From Extibacter muris (lineage in GTDB: Bacteria > Bacillota > Clostridia > Lachnospirales > Lachnospiraceae), in NCBI RefSeq assembly GCF_004345005.1, contig NZ_SMMX01000024.1, forward strand, positions 1 to 42,379: a stretch of DNA of 42,379 nt. Reading direction: 5' to 3'. The notes beneath the pieces are model-generated. The model saw only the letters and a list, made by a program, of their open reading frames with translations. It had not been told where the DNA came from and made no database searches. Below are positions 34,966 through 42,130 of this stretch, piece by piece. How positions within the stretch are numbered: the first letter of the stretch is position 1; the number at the start of each line of letters is the position of its first letter. The translations under genes were made by a program, and so were the position numbers.

Positions 34966-36309
34966 TCATTCACGTTTTTGGATGGGCATCCAGTTCCCTT
35001 TCCATGCATACAGCAGGATGAGGACGGCTCCTACAAGCCAGGACAGCGGATAAGCGGTCATGACCCAGTCGAGCTTGTGTTCGATGGCAAGCGCCCCCCA
35101 TATCCAGGCCACCCGGAAGATGCAGAGGGAGAAGAGGAATACGAGCATCGTCTCCATCGTCTTTCCCGTCCCACGTATCGTGCCGGACAGTACCTGCAGT
35201 ATTCCGAGCAGCCAGTAGAACGGGCAGAAGAACCGCATGATATATACCCCGTATCCAACTACGTCCGGGTTCTTCGTAAATACGCCTATGACCTGAGGCG
35301 CAAAGGTAAGCAGCAGTATACCTGTCAGAATCGTATAGATGACACCCATCCCGACCGAGACGAACATGCCCCTCTTCACCCTGTCATATCTGCCGGCACC
35401 TACGTTCTGCCCTGCAAATGTGGCAGCCGCCATGCCAAAGCTCAGCACCGGAAGGATATTGAATCCGTCTATCTTGATGTAGGCGGCAAATCCTGCCATC
35501 GCCACAGCCCCGAAGCTGTTGACGCTGGACTGGACGATAACGTTGGAAAATGAGATGACGATATTCTGTATTCCGGTCGGAAGCCCGATCCTTATGATCT
35601 TGGACAGCAGATTGTCATAAAAGCGGATTTCCCTGATGTTCACATGATATACTTCCTTGCTCCTGACAAGGTATAATATAATGAAGATACAGGACAGAAG
35701 CTGGCTGATATCCGTGGCAAGCGCGGCACCCACGATTCCCATCTTAAGCACGATGACGAACAAGATATCAAGTATGATATTCGATAACGCGGCTATCATC
35801 AGGTATACGAGGGACCGCTTGGAATTGCCGACCGCATTCAGGATTCCTGCGGACATATTGTAGATGACGGAAAACACGATTCCGCCGAAATACACCTGCA
35901 GATAGATGACCGCCTCTCTGAACACTTCCGCCGGTGTCCCCATAGCCCTCAGGATGACGGGGGCCAGCAGGATCCCCGCCACGGTCAATATGACGCCTGC
36001 CGCTATGGATATGGCAACGGTCGTGTGCACTGCCTTTTTCAAACCCTTTTCATCCCTCGCCCCGTAGAACTGCGAGATGACTACGCCCGCGCCCGCCGAA
36101 GCTCCGATACAGAACCCTATGAGCAGGTTGATGATGGAAGAGCTGGATCCGACTGCCGCCAGCGCCTCGCTGCCGATATAATTACCCACGATGATGGAAT
36201 CGACCGTATTATACAGCTGCTGGAACAGGTTGCCCAGAATAAGCGGAATAGAGAAGAACAGCATCTCCTTCCATATAACTCCCTCTGTCATAACTGTTGA
36301 TTTTCTCAT
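34966..36309 (-). CDS. MATE-family multidrug efflux protein
   Basis: 447 residues with 12 membrane helices in two MatE repeats. The N-terminus FFSIPLILGNLFQQLYNTVDSIIVGNYIGSEALAAVGSS and the mid-protein AGFAAYIKIDGFNILPVLSFGMAAATFAGQNVGAGRYDRV are hallmark sequences. MATE pumps export cationic drugs or metabolites in exchange for Na+ or H+. Intact, in contrast to the MATE remnant at 31212-31756, to which it is clearly related (QQLYNxVDSxxVGxxxGxxALAAVGSS). Confidence 0.93.
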   Translation of the reverse strand: MRKSTVMTEGVIWKEMLFFSIPLILGNLFQQLYNTVDSIIVGNYIGSEALAAVGSSSSIINLLIGFCIGASAGAGVVISQFYGARDEKGLKKAVHTTVAISIAAGVILTVAGILLAPVILRAMGTPAEVFREAVIYLQVYFGGIVFSVIYNMSAGILNAVGNSKRSLVYLMIAALSNIILDILFVIVLKMGIVGAALATDISQLLSCIFIILYLVRSKEVYHVNIREIRFYDNLLSKIIRIGLPTGIQNIVISFSNVIVQSSVNSFGAVAMAGFAAYIKIDGFNILPVLSFGMAAATFAGQNVGAGRYDRVKRGMFVSVGMGVIYTILTGILLLTFAPQVIGVFTKNPDVVGYGVYIMRFFCPFYWLLGILQVLSGTIRGTGKTMETMLVFLFSLCIFRVAWIWGALAIEHKLDWVMTAYPLSWLVGAVLILLYAWKGNWMPIQKRE

Positions 36310-36336
36310 TAGCCTTCGCCCTCTCTCATAACAACG

Positions 36337-36361
36337 AAAAAAATACTCCCTGAAAGGGAGT
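36337..36361 (-). terminator. Terminator, probably the original tRNA-Thr terminator
   Basis: ACTCCCT / AGGGAGT stem with a 3-base loop and a seven-T run on the minus strand. It directly follows the 22-bp copy of the tRNA-Thr 3' end at 36366-36387, not the full tRNA. Confidence 0.7.
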
Positions 36362-36365
36362 AATC

Positions 36366-36387
36366 AAGCTGTCTAGGGGACTTGAAC
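36366..36387 (-). repeat. Direct repeat of the tRNA-Thr 3' end (att-like site)
   Basis: These 22 bases are identical to 36828-36849, the T-loop and acceptor 3' strand of the tRNA gene. Behind it comes a terminator suited to a tRNA. This is the signature of an element integrated into a tRNA 3' end. The next bases to the right contain GACAGC, matching the tRNA 5' end, so a tRNA copy with its middle deleted is an alternative reading. Confidence 0.6.
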
Positions 36388-36433
36388 ACTTTGACAGCTC
36401 ATTTACAACAAATAATCCACACACATTACATGA

Positions 36434-36462
36434 TTGTATTTTCATCTTTGCTATGATATCAT
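36434..36462 (+). promoter_or_regulatory. Putative promoter of the toxin gene
   Basis: TTGTAT (36434-36439), 17-base spacer, TATCAT (36457-36462). It gives a 5' leader of about 65 bases before the toxin ATG. Confidence 0.55.
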
Positions 36463-36534
36463 TTATTCACGGAGCAATCGTGTACAACAAGGTGGTAGCC
36501 TCCCATACTTTACAGAAGAGGGGAGGTGGTGCGT

Positions 36535-36630
36535 ATGAATACATACGAAGTTCTCAGCCTTTTATTTTTAGGCGGTACTTTTCTCATCGCACTGCTTGCC
36601 TACATAGATAGGAATAACAAGCGAAAATAA
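36535..36630 (+). CDS. Type I toxin peptide (TxpA / putative holin-like family)
   Basis: 31 residues: MNTYEVLSLLFLGGTFLIAL, then LAYIDRNNKRK. The pattern of a short polar start (MxTYExLSL), one membrane helix and a basic tail is that of the small hydrophobic toxins paired with antisense RNAs in Firmicutes. GGGAGGTGG precedes the ATG. A strong hairpin terminator follows immediately. The opposite strand carries a promoter and antisense transcript that overlap its 3' end. If expressed freely, the peptide would insert into the membrane. Confidence 0.7.
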   Translation: MNTYEVLSLLFLGGTFLIALLAYIDRNNKRK

Positions 36631-36716
36631 AAAAGCCTACCTTTGTACTTGGCGGTATAGGTAGGCTTTTTGCCAACTAGAGGCTAACCACTTTGTGGGC
36701 GGTTGCTCCTACTTCT
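36622..36716 (-). ncRNA. Probable antisense antitoxin RNA (RatA-like)
   Basis: On the minus strand TTTACA (36746-36751), a 16-base spacer and TATAAT (36724-36729) predict a start near 36716. The RNA would run through the shared hairpin and end in the T-run at 36622-36630, giving about 95 bases complementary to the toxin mRNA 3' end. This copies the TxpA/RatA layout. The ends are estimated. Confidence 0.55.
36630..36671. terminator. Shared bidirectional terminator of toxin and antitoxin
   Basis: AAAAAGCCTACC / GGTAGGCTTTTT, perfect 12-base arms, directly after the toxin stop. It serves both strands. Confidence 0.85.
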
Positions 36717-36828
36717 ATGATTATTATAGCATAAATTCTTTGAATGTAAAGCTTCTTTACAACATAAATGAAAGAAAGGCCTCTCGAAGATGTATTCCCT
36801 GTAAAGCCCTTATTTCCGATGTTTTGAA

Positions 36829-36901
36829 AGCTGTCTAGGGGACTTGAACCCCCGGCCTCCGCCTTACCAAGGCGACGCGCTACCGACTGCGCCAAGACAG
36901 C
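36829..36901 (-). tRNA. tRNA-Thr (anticodon GGT)
   Basis: Read on the minus strand: acceptor GCTGTCT pairs with AGACAGC. The D-arm is GCGCAGTCGGTAGCGC. The anticodon stem CGCC/GGCG encloses loop TTGGTAA, giving anticodon GGT (threonine). The T-arm GGGGG-TTCAAGT-CCCCT is complete and the discriminator is U. CCA is not encoded. Its 3' end is repeated at 36366-36387, and the usual terminator is found there rather than beside this copy. Confidence 0.95.
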
Positions 36902-36973
36902 ATACATGTAATATGCAACGTTAATAATATACAATATCACATGACTGTTTGTCAATATCTTTTAACTATTTTC

Positions 36974-37585
36974 TTACTTCGTCTCTTCCCTGGCCAGAAT
37001 CTTCTCCGTCTTATTCTTGATGCGCTGCAGGGCATTATCGACCGTCTTCGGGCTTTTGTCGATCAGCTTGGCAATCGTGCGGTAATCCGTCCCCATCAGA
37101 TGCAGATAGAGCACCCTGCTCTCCAGATCGCTCAGCTGTTCCTCCAGCTCGCTCTCCAAAAGCGCAACATACTCCTTGCTCAAAAACAGCTCCTCCGGGT
37201 TGCTCTCTCCCCCCGCCTCCATCGTCTCCAGCAGGGAGCCCTTTTCATCCTCCTGGTCGTAGAGCGATATATAAGAGTTCAGCGGACTGTGCTTTTTCCG
37301 GCGGGACGCCTCGATGGCAGAATACATCTGCCGGGTGATGCACAGCCTTGCGAAGCTGAAGAAAGACGCCTCCTGTTCCACGTCATAATCTTCCACCGCT
37401 TTGAACAGGCCGATCATCCCCTCCTGGATCAGGTCGTCGTTTTCACCGCCGAGAAGGTACATGGCGTTCGCCTCTTTCCGGACGAGATTCTTATACTTGT
37501 CCATAATATAATCGACAATCGCCTTTTCCCCGCCCCTCAGGTTCCGGATCAGCTGTTCGTCTGTCATCTTCTCATAATCGGACAT
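36974..37585 (-). CDS. sigH: RNA polymerase sigma factor SigH
   Basis: 203 residues from ATG at 37585, with GAGAGGTG 8 bases upstream (the frame has a GTG at 37591). Sigma-70 region 2 reads NDDLIQEGMIGLFKAVEDYD and SFFSFARLCITRQMYSAIEA. Region 4 has a helix-turn-helix DYRTIAKLIDKSPKTVDNALQRIK. Sequence and gene context (cysS-mrnC-rlmB-sigH) match the stationary-phase/sporulation sigma-H of clostridia. It is the last gene of the operon, 12 bases after rlmB, and the tRNA-Thr follows. Confidence 0.95.
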   Translation of the reverse strand: MSDYEKMTDEQLIRNLRGGEKAIVDYIMDKYKNLVRKEANAMYLLGGENDDLIQEGMIGLFKAVEDYDVEQEASFFSFARLCITRQMYSAIEASRRKKHSPLNSYISLYDQEDEKGSLLETMEAGGESNPEELFLSKEYVALLESELEEQLSDLESRVLYLHLMGTDYRTIAKLIDKSPKTVDNALQRIKNKTEKILAREETK

Positions 37586-37597
37586 AACCACACCTCT

Positions 37598-38350
37598 CTA
37601 TTTCTGCAAGCGCTGCCTTACGATTTCATAGGCGAGCACTCCTGCCGCCACCGATGCGTTGAGGGAATCTATGTCACCCTTCATCGGGATGCCTGCCGCA
37701 AAATCGCACTTTTCCTTTACAAGACGTCCGACCCCTTCCCCTTCGCTGCCTATCACGAGGCCAATCGGGCCGGTGAGGTTCAGGCGGTACATAGATTCCC
37801 CGTCCATATCTGCACAGACGAACCAGAGCCCCTTTTCCTTCAGCTCTTCCATCGTCTTGGACAGGTTCGTCACCTTCGCCACCGGCGTGTAGTTCAAGGC
37901 TCCCGCGGATGTCTTTGCCACAGTCGCCGTAAGCCCTGCCGCCCGGCGCTTTGGAATGATGACTCCGTGGGCGCCGGCCAGATTGGCCGTACGGATGATC
38001 GCGCCGAGATTGTGCGGATCTTCGATGTTGTCGAGCACGAAGAGGAACGGGTCTTCCCCCCGCTCCCGGGCAAGGGCGAGCATGTCCTCTACTTCCGCAT
38101 ACTCATAGGCCGCACCATAAGCGATGACCCCCTGGTGCTTCCCTGTCTCCGACATCTGCGAAAGCCGTTCTTTTGTCACGAAATTCAGCACCGTATCGTG
38201 CTTCTTCGCCTCCCTTACGATAGTGCGGACAGGGCCGTCCTGGCATCCATCGAGGATGAACACCTTATCCACCGGCCTGCCTGAGCGGAATGCCTCCAGC
38301 ACCGCATTGCGCCCCTCGATCATCAATTCATTTACCTGACGTTCACTCAT
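37598..38350 (-). CDS. rlmB: 23S rRNA 2'-O-methyltransferase of the SpoU/TrmH family (RlmB)
   Basis: 250 residues. The N-terminal substrate-binding domain (VNELMIEGRNAVLEAFRSG) is followed by the knotted SpoU methyltransferase with its three motifs: NIEDPHNLGAIIRTANLAGAHGVI, GLVIGSEGEGVGRLV and IPMKGDIDSLNASVAAGVLAYE. The family methylates G2251 of 23S rRNA using SAM. AGGAGAGG precedes the ATG. It overlaps mrnC by 4 bases. Confidence 0.95.
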   Translation of the reverse strand: MSERQVNELMIEGRNAVLEAFRSGRPVDKVFILDGCQDGPVRTIVREAKKHDTVLNFVTKERLSQMSETGKHQGVIAYGAAYEYAEVEDMLALARERGEDPFLFVLDNIEDPHNLGAIIRTANLAGAHGVIIPKRRAAGLTATVAKTSAGALNYTPVAKVTNLSKTMEELKEKGLWFVCADMDGESMYRLNLTGPIGLVIGSEGEGVGRLVKEKCDFAAGIPMKGDIDSLNASVAAGVLAYEIVRQRLQK

Positions 38351-38796
38351 TTGTCCTCTCCTTTTATACTGTCAAGCCCCAGCTTGACGAGTTCCATCAT
38401 CCGCCTGTAATCCTGCCTCAGATACAGATACCCCATCAGAGCCTCGAAGCCGGTGGCCCGCCTGTAGTCTGCCAGCGTCTGGTTCTTGGCCGGCGATACG
38501 CTCTTGGTGTTCCTGCCCCTTCTATAGATCGTATGCTCTTCTTCCGTCAGCTGGTCCTGAATCGTCCGCATCATCCGGGACTGGGCGGATGCCTGCACAT
38601 AGGAGCTCGTCTCCTTATGCAGCTTGTTCACCTGCCGGTTGCCTTCATTCACTACAAGGCTCTTGATTATCAGATCAAAAATACTGTCACCAATATACGC
38701 CAAAGTAAGAGGTGAATACTCGTTCATATCCACCTCTTTCATCTGAAAAGTCTCGCGCATATATGAATCAAACTGCCATTCTATGCCTTTTTCCAT
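38347..38796 (-). CDS. mrnC: Mini-ribonuclease III
   Basis: 149 residues containing the RNase III catalytic fold without a dsRNA-binding domain: YSPLTLAYIGDSIFDLII (catalytic acids), RMMRTIQDQLTEEEHTIYRRGRN and KNQTLADYRRATGFEALMGYLYL. It trims 23S rRNA precursors in Bacillus. AAGGAG lies directly before the ATG. It overlaps cysS by 16 bases and rlmB by 4, so the three are coupled. Confidence 0.95.
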   Translation of the reverse strand: MEKGIEWQFDSYMRETFQMKEVDMNEYSPLTLAYIGDSIFDLIIKSLVVNEGNRQVNKLHKETSSYVQASAQSRMMRTIQDQLTEEEHTIYRRGRNTKSVSPAKNQTLADYRRATGFEALMGYLYLRQDYRRMMELVKLGLDSIKGEDK

Positions 38797-40187
38797 TTTA
38801 CTCCTTCACGTGTGTCTTCTAATATAATGCCTTTCTCAAGCAGCTCGTCGCGTATCTCATCCGCGCGTGCGAAGTTCTTTTCCTTACGCGCGGCCTGACG
38901 CTTGGCAATAAGCTTTTCTATGTCTTCTTCCAGCATATCCTCTTTTTTGTCAACAATCAACCCCAATACGTCCGTTAATTTGACAAGCCGTCCGAACAGC
39001 GCCTGCAGATAGGCTCTGGAGCTTGCCCCGTCTGCCGTCGTGTTGATATATTTGACCAGATCGAACACTGCTGCAACTGCATCAGCCGTATTGAAGTCAT
39101 CCTCCATCGCGGCCTCGAAGCCTTCTACGAACGCTTCTGACTTTGCATACGCCTCCTGTTCCTCTGCGGACATCTCTTCGTTCTTCGCATTGCCCATGAG
39201 GAACTTCAGGTTATCCGCCGCATTGACGATACGCTCCAGTCCGTTCCTGGATGCTTCCATCAGGTCGGCGCTGAAGTTGAGCGGACTCCTGTAATGGGCG
39301 CTCAGCATGAAGAACCGAAGCACCTGCAGGTCATATTGTCCGCTGATCTCCCTGACCGTGCGGAAATTGCCAAGAGATTTGCTCATCTTATGGTTGTCGA
39401 TGTTGAGGAATGCATTGTGCATCCAGTATTTCGCAAATTCCTTGCCGTTTGCCGCCTCACTCTGGGCAATCTCATTTTCATGATGAGGAAATACAAGATC
39501 CTCGCCGCCTGCATGGATATCAATCTGCTCTCCGAGATACTTCCTGGACATGACGGAACACTCGATATGCCATCCGGGACGTCCGTCGCTCCACGGCGAA
39601 TCCCATGCCGGCTCCCCTTCCTTCTTCGGCTTCCAGAGTACAAAGTCAAGCGGGTCTTCCTTCTCCTCTTCACCTGTGACCAGCAGAGAACGTTCCCCCG
39701 TACGCAGATCATCCAGATTCTTGTGGGAGAGCTTCCCGTAATCCTTGAAGCTTCTCGTACGGAAGTACACGGTACCGTTCTTCTCATACGCATAGCCTTT
39801 CTCGATAAGGTCGCCGATCATCTCCACCATGCCGCATATCTCTTCCGTAGCCAGCGGATGCTTCGTGGCCGGTTTTACATTCATGCCTTCCATATCCTTC
39901 TTGCACTCTGCGATATAGCGTTTGGATATCTCGTCCGCGGACACCCTCTCTTCAATCGCTTTCTTGATGATCTTGTCGTCCACGTCAGTAAAGTTGGACA
40001 CATAGTTCACATCATATCCTTTATATTCAAAATATCTTCTTACCGTATCGAATACGATCATCGGCCTTGCATTGCCGATATGGATGAAATTATAGACCGT
40101 GGGGCCGCACACGTACATCTTGACCTTTCCTTCCTCCACTGGTACGAATTCTTCTTTTTTTCTTGTAAGCGTATTAAACAGTTTCAT
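38781..40187 (-). CDS. cysS: Cysteinyl-tRNA synthetase
   Basis: 468 residues from ATG at 40187. An in-frame ATG at 40208 is too early, since GAGGAGG would then be coding. HIGN signature (GPTVYNFIHIGNARP) at the N-terminus, KMSKSLGN in the middle, and the zinc-binding residues including C28 (MYVCGPT), C209-type (WHIECSVM) and HAGGEDLVFPHHENE. It charges tRNA-Cys. It starts one base after the cysE stop, so both depend on the upstream Cys T-box, which links serine acetylation and Cys charging to cysteine supply. Confidence 0.96.
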   Translation of the reverse strand: MKLFNTLTRKKEEFVPVEEGKVKMYVCGPTVYNFIHIGNARPMIVFDTVRRYFEYKGYDVNYVSNFTDVDDKIIKKAIEERVSADEISKRYIAECKKDMEGMNVKPATKHPLATEEICGMVEMIGDLIEKGYAYEKNGTVYFRTRSFKDYGKLSHKNLDDLRTGERSLLVTGEEEKEDPLDFVLWKPKKEGEPAWDSPWSDGRPGWHIECSVMSRKYLGEQIDIHAGGEDLVFPHHENEIAQSEAANGKEFAKYWMHNAFLNIDNHKMSKSLGNFRTVREISGQYDLQVLRFFMLSAHYRSPLNFSADLMEASRNGLERIVNAADNLKFLMGNAKNEEMSAEEQEAYAKSEAFVEGFEAAMEDDFNTADAVAAVFDLVKYINTTADGASSRAYLQALFGRLVKLTDVLGLIVDKKEDMLEEDIEKLIAKRQAARKEKNFARADEIRDELLEKGIILEDTREGVKWKKA

Positions 40188-40188
40188 A

Positions 40189-40887
40189 TTATTCCTTTTC
40201 CTCCTCATCCAACACTTCTATATTGTCTTCCCGCATGCACCTCATGCGCTTCTCCATCTCCTGAATCTGCCGGTGCATACGGATATTGTCCTTTTGCAGT
40301 TCCCGGATATCGTTGCTGATAGGATCCGGCAGATGTACCTGATCCATATCTACACGCGGTATCCTCTGGTCTCCCATCTTGACTACCCTGCCGGGCACTC
40401 CCACCACCGTACAGTTGGGCGGCACTTCCTCAAGCACGACCGAACCGGCTCCAATCTTAGAGTTCTCTCCGATCGTAAAGGAACCGAGTATCTTGGCGCC
40501 CGCGCTCACCATCACGTTATCCCGCAGCGTCGGATGCCGCTTGCCCTGTTCCTTGCCGGTACCGCCCAGGGTCACTCCCTGGTACAAGGTGACGTTGTTG
40601 CCGATTTCCGTCGTCTCTCCGATGATTACGCCGCTGCCGTGGTCGATGAAAAACCCCTTGCCGATCCTCGCGCCCGGATGGATCTCTATCCCGGTCTTCC
40701 TGGCCGCACGCTGGGAGATCCACCGGGCCAGGAAAAAGTGCTTTTTCCGGTACAGCTTATGGGCGATCCGATATCTCAATATGACCTTGAAGCTCGGATA
40801 CAGGAACACTTCCATATTCGATTTGATGGCAGGGTCTCTCTCCCTGATTACTTTCACTTCTTCTCTTACATAAGACAGTATACCCAT
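40189..40887 (-). CDS. cysE: Serine O-acetyltransferase
   Basis: 232 residues from ATG at 40887, where AGAGGTG lies 7 bases upstream (the frame extends to 40929, inside the T-box terminator). After an alpha-helical N-terminus the left-handed beta-helix hexapeptide repeats start at GIEIHPGARIGKGFFIDHGSGVIIGETTEIG. The catalytic His-Asp pair is visible in IDHGSG, and QGVTLGGTG and RHPTLRDNV are present. It makes O-acetylserine from serine and acetyl-CoA for cysteine synthesis. The acidic tail (MREDNIEVLDEEEKE) is typical for clostridial versions. It is controlled by the T-box leader directly upstream. Confidence 0.95.
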   Translation of the reverse strand: MGILSYVREEVKVIRERDPAIKSNMEVFLYPSFKVILRYRIAHKLYRKKHFFLARWISQRAARKTGIEIHPGARIGKGFFIDHGSGVIIGETTEIGNNVTLYQGVTLGGTGKEQGKRHPTLRDNVMVSAGAKILGSFTIGENSKIGAGSVVLEEVPPNCTVVGVPGRVVKMGDQRIPRVDMDQVHLPDPISNDIRELQKDNIRMHRQIQEMEKRMRCMREDNIEVLDEEEKE

Positions 40888-40912
40888 AATAAACACCTCT
40901 GAAATAAAAAAT

Positions 40913-41160
40913 GCCCCGTCTCTTAACATAGATTAAGAGACGGGGCATGCCCGCGGTTCCACTCTTATAGAAGCGTACGCTTCCACTCGAAACACGTAAC
41001 GTGTGCTACCCGTGTCCGGCTACCCGTTTCACCGGTTCGCCGGACAGACTCCCGAATGCACTTCACACGCCCTTCCCTCAAAGCTGCTTTCAGCCAGTGA
41101 CAGCCTCTCTCTGTTAGTTACGCGACATGTTACTCTTTTCGTTCCCTGTCTTTACCATAT
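40913..41160 (-). promoter_or_regulatory. Cysteine T-box riboswitch leader of the cysE-cysS operon
   Basis: Transcribed leftward from about 41160. The conserved T-box sequence AAGAGTGGAACCGCGGG lies at 40950-40966 (reverse strand). The Cys specifier codon TGC is best placed at 41058-41060, in GTGAAGTGCATTC. AGAGA-type Stem I sequence is seen near 41105. The terminator GCCCCGTCTCTTAA / TTAAGAGACGGGGC at 40913-40946, followed by a T-run, ends 26 bases before the cysE start. Uncharged tRNA-Cys should stabilise the antiterminator and turn the operon on. Confidence 0.93.
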
Positions 41161-41167
41161 ATATCAT

Positions 41168-41196
41168 ATAATATGAGAAAAAGCAGTTTTTGTCAA
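41168..41196 (-). promoter_or_regulatory. Consensus promoter of the cysE T-box operon
   Basis: Read leftward: TTGACA (41191-41196), exactly 17 bases, TATTAT (41168-41173). The expected start is near 41160. The -35 box lies inside the loop of the upstream gene's terminator. Confidence 0.85.
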
Positions 41197-41207
41197 CACT
41201 GCTTTTT
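41178..41207 (-). terminator. Terminator of the thioredoxin-reductase-like gene, overlapping the T-box promoter
   Basis: AAAAAGCAGT / ACTGCTTTTT perfect 10-base arms with a 10-base loop that contains TTGACA. It ends 8 bases from the flavoprotein stop. Confidence 0.8.
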
Positions 41208-41215
41208 TCATATCC

Positions 41216-42130
41216 TTATTCATTGCTTCTGCACCAGGCTGCCGCATTGATTGCGGCCACCGCACCGTCCGCAACGGCCGTCGCCGCCTGCCGCACCTGT
41301 TTCGCGCAGATGTCTCCTGCCGCATACACGCCGGGAATACTCGTCATCTGCCTGCCATCTGTCACGAGATAGCCGTCTGACTGGTCGAGTTCAGGATACA
41401 GGCCGGTGTTCGGCGTGGATCCGGCATAGATAAATACGCCGCAGCCGTCACAACAGATCGTTTCCGTCTCTTTGGTATGTTCATCTCTCAGCTTCAGGAT
41501 CTCTACCCGGCCGTCGCCCTGAAGCTCTGCAAGCCTCGTATGCAGGCGCAGCTCGATGTTTCCGGCTCTCGTTACCTTCTCGGTAAATTCCGGGATTGCT
41601 CCGAGCTGATCCTCAAAATGGATTATCGTGAGCTTCTTCGCATACCCGGCCAGAAACAGCGCCTCCTTCACCGCTCCGTCGGCGCCGCCGACGACAAAGA
41701 TGTCCCTGCCTTCGTACTCCTTTGCCGCCTTCGCCGCATTCATTCCGACTCCATGCCCTTCCAGTTCCGCTTCTCCAGGTATCCCGAGCTTCTTCGGCGT
41801 AGTGCCTGCGGCTATGATTACTGCTTTCGCCTCATAGTTTCCGCTGTCCGTCGTAATCTTCTTCACATCTCCAGCCAGTTCGGCGGATACCACTTTCTCA
41901 TTGCGTATCTCGATCCCATAGGATTCCGCCTGCTTCTTCAGCCGCTCTGCAAACGACGCGCCCGTCTCTCCCTCTATGATTCCTGAGTAGTGGGTTACGG
42001 TCGACACGCCGCCGAGCCGCCCTCCTACTTCCTTTTCTTCCAGGACGACCGTATCAAGCCCCCGGCTCGCCGCATAGACCGCGCTGCTGATTCCCGCAGG
42101 TCCCGCACCTATGATACATATATCATACAT
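41216..42130 (-). CDS. Thioredoxin-reductase-like FAD/NAD(P) oxidoreductase without the redox CxxC
   Basis: 304 residues, the normal TrxB length. FAD-binding GAGPAGISSA at the N-terminus, NAD(P)-binding VVGGADGAVKEALFLAG, and the C-terminal FAD motif VYAAGDICAKQVRQAATAVADG are in place. At the site where TrxB has S-C-A-x-C-D-G the sequence reads GVGMNAAKAAKE, so neither catalytic cysteine is present, although no gap is needed for alignment. It therefore cannot reduce thioredoxin the usual way. It may be a flavin/ferredoxin:NAD(P) reductase or act with an unknown partner. A GAGGTAAGG ribosome site precedes the ATG. Confidence 0.85.
   Translation of the reverse strand: MYDICIIGAGPAGISSAVYAASRGLDTVVLEEKEVGGRLGGVSTVTHYSGIIEGETGASFAERLKKQAESYGIEIRNEKVVSAELAGDVKKITTDSGNYEAKAVIIAAGTTPKKLGIPGEAELEGHGVGMNAAKAAKEYEGRDIFVVGGADGAVKEALFLAGYAKKLTIIHFEDQLGAIPEFTEKVTRAGNIELRLHTRLAELQGDGRVEILKLRDEHTKETETICCDGCGVFIYAGSTPNTGLYPELDQSDGYLVTDGRQMTSIPGVYAAGDICAKQVRQAATAVADGAVAAINAAAWCRSNE

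Noticed and set aside
36366-36400. Second functional tRNA
   Set aside because: Only the T-loop/acceptor 3' strand plus GACAGC are present; D- and anticodon arms are missing.
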